NCBI GenBank assembly: GCA_036939975.1
Contig: JALLPB010000477.1
Span: 1 to 15,359 of the forward strand
DNA from: Cyclostephanos tholiformis
Lineage: Eukaryota > Bacillariophyta > Thalassiosirophyceae > Thalassiosirales > Thalassiosiraceae
Reading direction: 5' to 3'
Length of the DNA stretch: 15,359 nt
This document shows, in pieces, positions 1 to 8,100 of the stretch (position 1 is its first letter; every line of letters starts with the position of its first letter). The position numbers and the translations under genes were made by a program. The notes beneath the pieces are model-generated. The model was not told the origin of the DNA. It searched no databases and saw only the letters and a list, made by a program, of their open reading frames with translations.

Positions 1-196
1 TTCTGATGTTTAATCTTTCCGATTTGCTTCCGCATTCAACCCTGATTGTGCCATTTGTATGAACTGACGTGATTGTCCATGGTTCACTGTCATACTGGCT
101 TTCTGTTTTGTGGAGGATACCATCTTTCCATACAAGTACTTAACCACCAACTTTGTAATCATAATCTATTTGTGAATTGTTTTCACTAATGATGCC
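1..196. other. Left edge, no gene seen
   Basis: AT-rich sequence with no convincing open frame, repeat or RNA gene on either strand. It may be the upstream part of the decayed coding region that begins near 197. Confidence 0.4.
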
Positions 197-436
197 ATGA
201 GAAAGACAAAGTTCACCGAGGAGGACATTGCCAATCTCCAAATGAGGTGCCTCCTTCAGTGTGCCCTCCCTTGCGGGTCGATTAAGGGGTTGAAGGCCTA
301 CATTGCAGGACTCCTTCTACCACCACCCGATTGGGTCATGGACAATAATGAGGATGATATACCATCCAAATGCGCATATGACACCACATTGGATCAACTT
401 GTGGCGATCATGTGTTGGGTTGGCGGAGGTCAATAA
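197..436 (+). pseudogene. Short ORF, probable fragment of a decayed coding region
   Basis: An ATG-started frame of 79 residues, not recognised as any family. It begins MRKTKFTEEDIANLQMRCLL and is mixed charged and hydrophobic, with a Leu/Pro-rich middle and an acidic stretch near residue 50. This reads more like real protein than random translation. It ends in TAA and is followed by broken frames (471-960) and then by a longer decayed coding segment on the same strand, so I infer it is one piece of a larger dead gene. No splice signals that would join it to the downstream pieces stood out. It could instead be a chance ORF. Confidence 0.3.
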
Positions 437-470
437 TCAGCGCGCGTGATGAGGATGAACATGACGTGAT

Positions 471-960
471 ATGACGGGGTCAAAAAGGAATCAATATTCG
501 CGACAACGGATCTTGTATCTCCCCCAACCCCTCACATGGCAGTGTCGACGACGAGGAGGACATCGGCTCCACCCAAAGAGATCGTCATTGATTCTGGAGA
601 AATGGTATTGTCATCATTGTAACTGGGCACTGCTGAAACCAAACGCAAGGAGAAATGAAAGCAATGGAATTGCACCTTCTACAAAAAGAAAAAGAAAAAT
701 ATGTTCGGACTATTTACATCACCCACCGGCTCAACGACAATGACAACAACAACGACAGTGACAACCACAACTACGCCAATATTAACAAAAAGTCATTGTC
801 AACATGTCAGGGATGGGTGGGCATGCAGACAAGTACATTGCAGCCACCGTTGCATACATGTTGAAGTGCCCAGCATCAATTTGAGCTTGGATTCTCTTGT
901 GAGCATTGCCTTGGCTCTCGGAAAAAGATTGGTCCCACACCCCTAACCCGCCAATGTCTC
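471..960 (+). other. Decayed coding sequence with frame changes and an ACA/ACR-rich tract
   Basis: No single frame stays open, but protein-like pieces appear in different + frames. One is a Thr-rich stretch from an ACA-type microsatellite around 733-780. Another is a piece around 801-880 reading NMSGMGGHADKYIAATVAYM, which runs into TGA. A third follows in another frame and reads SINLSLDSLVSIALALGKRL. The hopping of plausible protein between frames suggests an old gene with several indels, continuous with the fragment at 973-1684. The family was not recognised. Confidence 0.3.
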
Positions 961-972
961 AACAAGCCGCAG

Positions 973-1684
973 GTGAGGAAGTTCATTGACTTGGACAAGG
1001 AGTATGCTCTGCTTATCAATTCGGTGCAGGAGGCAAATGAATATGCCGTCTACTCTCTGACGGAGGCTAGCTATGATGGGTCACAGCTCCAGGCATTGGT
1101 GGCGGTTGGGCCGGCTGATACTTGGGCGGGTCCAATCACTGAGTGGATGAGTAAGGAGCAAATCGAGTTATTGGCTCGTGCAAACACCCATGGTAAGGAG
1201 TTATTTGCAACGGGTGGGAGTCATGTGTGTTCGGATGACTTTTTCAAAGCTCAAGCACTTCCAGCGAGGGAGAGTGAGATGGCCGAGAAGGAAGTGTTGA
1301 AGAAGACTTTGCATCAGAAGGCTGAGATGGCCGAGAAGGGGATGGTGATTGTGGTGGAGAAGGTGACGTTGTTTGAAGCAAATAATTACAAGGATGTGTC
1401 GGCAAAGGAGTTGGATGTATTGATGCAGTGGTATGATGTCGAATGTCGAGAAGAGGCAGGGGATGAAGAAGGCCAATAAAGTTGCGGCATGGAAGGATAT
1501 TCGCCTCTGTGGCAAGGCACCACCAGCGGTTCACAAGTGGACTGATGAGGATGAGCAGCAGTTGATTAGGATCAAGAACAGGGAGATTGACATGTTGGAG
1601 ACCTATCTTGGTAGTTATGCTGCGCTTCCGAAGAGGAATGCAGTTGCTGCCATTCTTGATTTTACCGACGAGGAATGGGATTAA
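973..1684 (+). pseudogene. Frameshifted unknown protein, possibly mobile-element derived
   Basis: Two overlapping frames together look like one protein of about 235 residues. The first (973-1479) begins without an ATG (the codon at 973 is GTG). It contains KFIDLDKEYALLINSVQEAN, then a Lys/Glu-rich helical stretch with a repeated AEK motif, and ends in LDVLMQWYDVE before running out of frame. The second frame (to 1684) takes over with KKANKVAAWKDI, continues through PPAVHKWTDEDEQQLIRIKN and ends AAILDFTDEEWD followed by TAA. The break coincides exactly with a perfect 7-bp tandem duplication at 1436-1449, and taking away one copy puts the two halves in register. The segment across the junction resembles a SAP-like helix-extended loop-helix, which is a weak inference from pattern only. 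Sequences of this kind may be multicopy in diatom genomes, but I could not check. No function is assigned. Confidence 0.5.
1436..1449 (+). repeat. 7-bp perfect tandem duplication causing a frameshift
   Basis: ATGTCGA at 1436-1442 is followed directly by ATGTCGA at 1443-1449. Seven extra bases shift the reading frame by one at the point where the two halves of the surrounding pseudogene change frame. Replication slippage or the footprint of an excised DNA transposon would both leave this. Confidence 0.8.
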
Positions 1685-2799
1685 CTGAAGAGGATGAGGG
1701 AGGCTGATTCCTGCAAAGGGACCAACATATGATAATGGAAATAATGTTGGGGCATTGGGGGCCGAGAAGGGGGCGAATGGGGGCAAGCTCATCGCGGAAG
1801 CAGTGTAAATGTCTACTCATAAATCTAACACTTTTTGTATGTGCCTATCATATAGTGTGTAATGCCCAATACATGTAGGACACCCAAAACAAGCGCAGGT
1901 ACATTAGCCCATGATGTGGGGATGAGGTTGGTATGCGTGGTTTGGGCGCTGCCTGGGCAGAGCTGGTGCTAGAGGCCATTTCCGCCGCTTACCATGGTTG
2001 GCCTATTTTTCCAGCCAGTGGTGCGTCACAGGGGGCTGGTTGGGTTGAACGAGAGGTCCTCATAGGAATAATATAATAGCAAACAAAAAAAATCTCATGG
2101 CGCACCAATGGGGTTAAACTTGTGTAGTACTACGATACTATTATATATATATTATTTCCGGGTTGGTTGGGACTGTTGTCTTGTACCACACATACAGCCC
2201 GGTTCCAAGAATAAAATGACCACGATGTGAAATTTACTGAGGGATTTTATTCGTAGAATGGTCTGAGAAAAACGATTTGATTTTTCTCGGCCGAAGATGA
2301 AATCAAAGCCAATAACACTCGTTTCGAGGACATGTGTCTCAAAAAGAGCAAATATTCAGTGTCATATTTTGGAACAATATTGAGTTCCTACATATCTAGA
2401 GATAATTTACCAGACAAAAACAATATTTGTGGTCGGCATCGGATCAGAAAGGGAATAATCTTTGCCACAGCAAGAATTCTCCGCCAGCGAAAGGCGAATA
2501 ATATGGCAAAGCCAAGCACTCGCATGCCCCGGGTGTCTGTAGATATATAATTCTCTGATGATTCGTCTCCACTTTCCTTGTGTTTCTCTCGATCCAACAA
2601 ACACGCGAGCCCTTCTGTTGCATTTTCTTGACGCATCGGCTGATCTTAAATCATAATCGAACTTGGCTCAGCAGCAGTAGCAACGAAAGCACACGGAAGA
2701 CCATCTGTGCTTCAGTAGCGTGCCCGTGCCTCGAACAAACACATGAGTACTCACTTGCTGCGCAAAGTGAATCTACTGAGTTGCGAATAACATAGAAAG
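1685..2799. other. Noncoding spacer between the pseudogene and the small Ser-rich gene
   Basis: No supported gene. It holds a 10-bp palindrome GTAGTACTAC (2124-2133), a short TA microsatellite (2142-2152), a hairpin at 2263-2290, and a TATATAA-like stretch at about 2543-2550 that could serve the gene starting at 2800. Short open frames between 2332 and 2795 look like chance or 5'-UTR sequence: their translations show no pattern I recognise, and the one from 2580 lacks an ATG. Confidence 0.5.
2263..2290. repeat. Inverted repeat, 8-bp perfect stem (10 with one G-T pair), 8-nt loop
   Basis: GAGAAAAA (2265-2272) pairs with TTTTTCTC (2281-2288) around an 8-base loop. The stem extends by one wobble pair and one C-G pair to 2263/2290. 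It lies in noncoding DNA upstream of the small + strand gene. No function is assigned. Confidence 0.6.
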
Positions 2800-3279
2800 A
2801 TGCCGTCTCACATGTTATTTGGTTCAGAATGCTTTGGCCTAAGCATATGCCCGCTCCTCAACAGTATTCTCTTTGACTCAGATTATTTCCTTGCATCGAT
2901 GTGCAGTTACAACAGCTCACCACGAGTTTACAATCCCACTTGTCCTATGAACAAACATGATCAAGCATGCGCCACCTCCAAGGTCGAGAGAGATTTGCGC
3001 CCGTCAACAGACAACACTAGCCCTGCAAAAAATCTGTCACTGTCAATGGAAACATTGCCCGATCCACCAAGACTACGACCCCTCAGTTCCTTCAAGACAA
3101 GAAAGCTTGACGACTTGTCAGTAAGTGCGACGTCTTCACCACTCAACCTTGGCAGTGCTCTTCCTCGTATATCTTGCTCTAGAAATATTGATCTGAGACG
3201 AAAAAGTCTTTCGGAACGACATTTTTTTCGGCCTGTGAGCGAGGATGAAGAGTTGTCCACGGGGTCGAAGCAGAAATAA
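2800..3279 (+). CDS. Hypothetical small Ser-rich protein
   Basis: A 159-residue frame with an ATG in favourable context (A at -3), ending in TAA. No family was recognised. The first half is Cys- and Ser-containing and looks unstructured. The second half is rich in Ser, Pro, Arg and acidic residues, with kinase-site-like patterns such as LRRKSLSERH (residues ~132-141, a basophilic-kinase type RRKS) and SEDEE near the C-terminus. That style fits a regulatory or disordered protein, which is inference from composition only. Internal Met codons at residues 34, 49 and 79 are alternative starts. It converges on the Oxa1 gene 253 bp away. A 99-residue frame on the opposite strand (2961-3260) overlaps it and cannot be excluded as the real one. 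There is no splice or homology evidence. Confidence 0.4.
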   Translation: MPSHMLFGSECFGLSICPLLNSILFDSDYFLASMCSYNSSPRVYNPTCPMNKHDQACATSKVERDLRPSTDNTSPAKNLSLSMETLPDPPRLRPLSSFKTRKLDDLSVSATSSPLNLGSALPRISCSRNIDLRRKSLSERHFFRPVSEDEELSTGSKQK

Positions 3280-3532
3280 GGATTAAGATTCGTTTAGTGC
3301 CAATTTTAAAGGCACTTTAATGGAAGAAAGGTATTTTTGATCCTACTATGTCCGGGCGAATGAAATCTGCTATCTACGGGGCTAGAAGATAAGCGAAGAA
3401 TTGCGACTTCGCTTCGTATTGAAGTAGGCGCCGGGTTTTCCTTATTCTTGTCTAAGTTAAAATGAATGTTAACTTTAATTTGACAGCTAGTTGATGTGAT
3501 TGGCGAATCGTAAAAAAGAGACACCTTAGATG
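3280..3532. other. Convergent 3' spacer with two short hairpins
   Basis: The spacer between the + strand hypothetical gene and the - strand Oxa1 gene. It carries two perfect inverted repeats: AAGCGAAG (3391-3398) with CTTCGCTT (3407-3414), and AAGTTAA (3454-3460) with TTAACTT (3469-3475). Each has an 8-nt loop. They may lie in the 3' UTRs. No coding sequence is supported. Confidence 0.55.
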
Positions 3533-4717
3533 CTATCCCTTAGTCTTCAGCCCCCCTTTCTCCGTCATCTTCTTTTTGACCATTCTCTGCTGCTCGATGA
3601 TTTCATTGTTTGCCTTCACCCTGTCTGCATCCCATGCATTTGGCTCCTTCTTTTTTTTCTTCTGTGTCAGATTGTTGATCTCATCGAAAATGCTGAGCTT
3701 CGATTCCTGCCCTGGAATAGGCTTGGGAGGATCCCAGATCTCAAAATATTTCCTGATTGAGGGTTGCTTGAGAACCATCGTTTGCATGAATGAGAATGAA
3801 TTGTTTATAGTCCAGTAAACAAAGACAGAACTCTGGAAATTCATCGTAAGAGGCACCATCACGATTGCCAATGCACGAAATGCATTAACCATTGTTCGTC
3901 CTCTGACTGGATCGCTTGCCATCATCTGTTCCTTCCCAACTTCAGTTATCCCCAAAAATAGCAAAGCACTAAATACAGGCATGATACAATAAGGATCCGC
4001 CACCGTCAAGTCCGGGAACCACAACATTCCTCCGGTGGAAAGCAACTCTGGGAAATACTCTGGTGCGTTTCTTAATGCGAAAAACATACTCATGAAGATC
4101 GGAGCAGATGCCAAGGGAGGAACGATGGCAAAAGAGGGATTACAATCGTATTTCCGGAAAAGCGCTTGGGTTTTTTGTAAATGAATCATTTGTGTCCGTT
4201 GGTCGATTTTACCCCCCATTTTGTCTAGCTCCTCCTTCAATGCCTTGAGTTCAGGTTGCATATGCGCCAATCTAGATGTGGTACGCTGTCCTCTTATGAA
4301 GAGTGGTAAGAGGGCGACACGGAGTGCTAAGGTTGTAGCGCCAATGGCATATGCATAGCACGGAAAGCCAGCAGTCTCGTTGACCCAATTTATGAGGACG
4401 AGGGCTTGGTCGGATGGCCACCAACTTGGTTCGAATGTGGCTAATTGTTCCATCGCTGTGTTGATAGGTGACTTCGAGGCAGACGTGTCGGCAACTGATT
4501 CAGGGGTGATGGGACTGGATCCAAAGCCAGGAAGAGTTGCTGAAAATGATCCTTCCGATGGAGTTGTACTCATCAACCTTAATGACGAAAAACAAGTTGT
4601 GTTGTCTGAGTCCTTTCCAGAAGGCGCAATGCCACTGCCTGCGAGCGATTTTCCAACGCTTACTGACCATGCTTGTCTACGAAAGGAGAGGAATTGACAA
4701 GCGGTAGAGCGGATCAT
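3533..4717 (-). CDS. OXA1: Mitochondrial inner-membrane protein insertase, Oxa1/YidC/Alb3 family
   Basis: Oxa1 inserts mitochondrially encoded and some imported proteins into the inner membrane, receiving nascent chains from the mitoribosome. From the ATG at 4717 the protein has 394 residues, typical for Oxa1. It begins with a basic, Ser-rich, acid-free stretch (MIRSTACQFLSFRR) that fits a mitochondrial presequence. The five-helix core follows: TM1 ~118-141 with the family's groove arginine (R133 in ALRVALLPLF), a charged hairpin loop ~143-195, TM2 ~197-217, the signature GGMLWFPDLTVADPY at ~229-243, TM3 ~244-260 and TM4/TM5 ~280-318. The Lys-rich tail (KKKKK at ~353-357, basic helix to the end) matches the ribosome-binding tail of mitochondrial Oxa1. 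The WFPDLT..DPY motif and the tail argue against plastid Alb3. The frame stays open upstream to 5029, with other ATGs at 4846, 4978 and 4981. I prefer 4717 because it starts a presequence directly and leaves a CAA-repeat leader as 5' UTR. No intron is seen. Confidence 0.93.
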   Translation of the reverse strand: MIRSTACQFLSFRRQAWSVSVGKSLAGSGIAPSGKDSDNTTCFSSLRLMSTTPSEGSFSATLPGFGSSPITPESVADTSASKSPINTAMEQLATFEPSWWPSDQALVLINWVNETAGFPCYAYAIGATTLALRVALLPLFIRGQRTTSRLAHMQPELKALKEELDKMGGKIDQRTQMIHLQKTQALFRKYDCNPSFAIVPPLASAPIFMSMFFALRNAPEYFPELLSTGGMLWFPDLTVADPYCIMPVFSALLFLGITEVGKEQMMASDPVRGRTMVNAFRALAIVMVPLTMNFQSSVFVYWTINNSFSFMQTMVLKQPSIRKYFEIWDPPKPIPGQESKLSIFDEINNLTQKKKKKEPNAWDADRVKANNEIIEQQRMVKKKMTEKGGLKTKG

Positions 4718-4743
4718 TGCTTTACCCGCAGTAAGCAGTTTTA

Positions 4744-4766
4744 CTGTTGTTGTTGTTGTTGTTGTC
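4744..4766 (-). repeat. CAA/ACA trinucleotide repeat just upstream of the Oxa1 start
   Basis: A (GTT)n tract on the + strand, hence CAA repeats on the coding strand, about 30 bases before the preferred ATG. If translation starts further upstream it encodes a run of eight threonines. If not, it is a leader of the unstructured CAA type. Confidence 0.7.
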
Positions 4767-5109
4767 GTGTTTTGTTGGTTGGGTGATCTCCCTGCTTGTT
4801 TTCTGTGGTGGAAATTGGCGTGGTAACGCTGGACTCTTTTTCTCATAGATGGGACTCCGGATCTAACCTGGTACGAACTCGACCACACATAACGATTGAT
4901 GATAGAGGTACGATAGAGGGGAGTTGATATTTTTAGTTTGGCATCTGACTCGAGGTAATAACTGTGCAATGCACCCATCATAAAGGGTTCGACGGCAAGG
5001 CTAATATTTTTATGGCAGTCCTTTTCCAATAAATTGTTACGGGAAGACTTGTCTAGAGAGGGGATAAGTCAAAAATGGCAATCATACAGTTCAACCTATC
5101 TACAGTCAA

Positions 5110-8100
5110 TCAAGGAGATCCCATTCCATTAGTTTGACTGGCTTCCCTGAGAAGTCTCGTGATCAAAATCTGGACCGATGTTCGAATCGCCTGATTGTTG
5201 GTTTGAATACATGCACTCAGGACCGGCGATAACCACTTCATCACAGATATTTTGTCATCGCCTAGGGAATTAAAACATTCCAATAAGTTGGAAACCATAT
5301 TTGACATATTTCTAAACTCGATGGATGAACATGATTCATTCGATTCTTTTGAAAGAAAAGCCCGAAGGAGGGAGCTGCTTTCTTCCTTCAAGACTTGTTG
5401 GCAGGGAGCAGTTTCAAGAGTAGTTACATCACTTTGGGTCAGTATGCTAACAAGGAACTTGGTCATCCACCTACGTGCATACAACACATTCTCCAAGTAA
5501 TGAGGCCTGAAAAGTTGAAGAACAAGCTATTGAGAGGGAATCACTATTGCGAGGAGTAATTACAGCAAGGTGAGACTCACGGCGATGGTTTTGCTTCAAA
5601 AATATCCGGCCTTGCTGTTTTTGAATCTATGATTTCTGCAGCTCTTTCCCATTCTTTGATGCCTTTGCCGAGACCACTTGTCAATAAAATAAAACATTGC
5701 ACCCCCATGCTCTCAACTATTTTTTTATCTGTAAGCAGAGAGCCAATCACCATGGCAGCATTGCATCCTATGTATCTTCTGTTGGAAAAGAATCTCTGTT
5801 CTCGGATGAATTCATTCATTGCTTCAGTGTGATCCTGTCGAGCTTGTTCTTTCAGCTCATCTGAGGCTCCCTCAACTTCAGGAACAGAAGATGACGGCAG
5901 CCCTCTTATGGACAAAACTCGAGATAACATGTGGGATACAGTGGCCCAAGTGTCGTCTGAGATGTCTTTGAGCTCTAGATCCTGAGACACAAACTGCTGC
6001 AGTCGACGAAGACCTTTCACAGCCAAGTGACCCGAGTCCGAAAGGAGACAGCTGTTGAGCATTGCCAAGACCTCTTCGACCAGGACATCACTATTAAATG
6101 CTTTCAAAGATCTCAAGCAAATCGAAACACACCCATCTATTAAGTACTCGAAAGTGGTATTTATCCACTCGTCGTGTCCACTTCCTGCCCCCAAGACAGC
6201 AGCATCTAGGGCTGGTGGGAGTGTTATAAAATGGACAAAGTTAGACGGAAGCAGTTCTGGTGCAAAACCAGAGGTGCTATTTCCATCAATTTCTTCAAAT
6301 TCTAGTGCAGGGATCAGGATGCCACGAAAAATAAGTTGAAGTGTTTGTAAATCTCCGTGCTGCGGAGTAGCAACGCCTCCATTATCGTCACTTGGAGAAT
6401 ATTTAGCACCGCCAGATGAAGGAAAGAAGTGCTTATTTATGATATCAAGCAACGTGCCCAACCCTTTTACTCTGACATCGGGCCTGGGATCACCCATCGT
6501 TTGCGAGAGACCGAGCAACATGGGCCACCAAAGGCCCATGTTACCGTTATCACTTGCTGCGTCAACATCATTCGCAGGTAAAGTGACAGAACTTGCCGTA
6601 GCCTTCTTTCGAGCAAATGATAGAGGGACTTTCCCATCGGCCAGCACGTCCGACAACTGCACAAGCCGAACAGTTGACTTGGTGCTCAGATCCTGCCTTG
6701 GACCAGACACAAACAATAAGAGGGTGTTCACCAAATCAACATAGAATTCTGCGACCAGGGTGTCAAGCCGTTCAATTCCATCGACTCCACTTTTCATGTT
6801 GATAACCGAAAAGCACTGATCAATTTGATCGGACAGCATCTTAAAACCTTGTAAAGCAATAGAATCATTCTTGTCAAGACCCGCAGTACCGAGGACGACC
6901 AGGACTGACCTCCATCCACTACGCAGTGTCCCATGATGGCTAGTCGACTTGACCCCATTATCAAAGCCATAAATTGATATAATTTGTTCCACAGAACTGA
7001 GCAGGAGCTCCTTCACGCTAACATGCGTACTTCGGGACATGATAGTTTCAAAAGGCTTCAAAAATCGACGTTGGAATTCAAACACCCCGAGTTCTTCTCG
7101 ATTCAGAAATTGCAGGCTTAGTTGCCGAAGTGAGTCGACAGCATACATGGCTACGGCCGCTTCCTCGTGAAGTGCGGTGCTTGTGAGGTGTGTCGAGATG
7201 GTTCCCCAAATATCTGCAAAGATGAGCCTAGGACGGGATTCCATATTGAAATGTGTTACTTCCACAAGCTTCTCGAGGCTGTAAATGGCCGGTTGAGTCG
7301 CACTCACACCCACGACGCTTGATCCATGTTTGTTATCCGATAGAGTGTGATGCTTCATGTAATGATCATTTGTCAAATCAATATCATTAGCATTGCTACC
7401 AACATGGCCACCGTACCCTGAAATTTCCATCCGAGATACACGGCACAGCTGGTACACAAAATCTTTGAGGGAACGTCGTGAAAGAGAGGTCGATCGTTGG
7501 AATATTGAATCAACAATATCAAGGGATATGGTGTTATGTATGAACATAGCATTGGCCTCATCGATCATTCGTTTGTCCATTTCTTCTTCTAAACGAATGT
7601 CTAAGTAGTCACTCATCTCTGAAGAGGTGTCACTTTCATCGTCAGCTGTATTTCCTTCTGACGAATTCCGCTCTGTTTTCTTGGCTGCTCTTTCCCTAGC
7701 CTTGGATTCCTTTCTTTCATTCCTGGCCATGCCTTCCCACACCTGATGTAACCGATAAATATCCGTCAGCGCCCTGAATATATGCTCCCATGTCACACCC
7801 AGAAGCTCCCCATCATCCCTAGCAAGACGCAGCAATGCCCGTACACAGTGAATGTGACGATCTGCGAGTAAATGACTCGATCCAAGTAGAGTAAAGTTGT
7901 ACAGTGCTCGAACATAAGCATCGCGTGCAGTGTCGTTCCCACATAGCCCCGCGATGCAAATGGCAAGTTGAAATCCATTCAGTGACACATCGATGGCCAA
8001 CGCAGCATTTTCCACGGCGTGATCCATCTCCTCGTCTGTTGCAATCGACGCCAATATGCCATCGGTACCATTTGCGCTCTCAATTGCAGTCGAGAATACG

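Noticed and set aside
2124..2152. Palindrome and TA repeat as a promoter or origin
   Set aside because: Short palindromes and TA tracts are common in AT-rich spacers, and no gene starts within a fitting distance.
4420..4440. GGTTCGAAT-like tRNA T-arm signatures here and near 5180
   Set aside because: Both lie inside conserved coding sequence and have no matching A-box or cloverleaf around them.
4380..4697. 105-residue + strand frame inside the Oxa1 gene
   Set aside because: It lies antisense to the Oxa1 N-terminal region, shows no family pattern, and begins within a conserved Oxa1 part.
5110..5496. Separate small gene downstream of the ARF-GEF
   Set aside because: Its apparent start is TTG, not ATG, and clean GT-AG borders join it in frame to the ARF-GEF, giving that family's usual C-terminal helical region.
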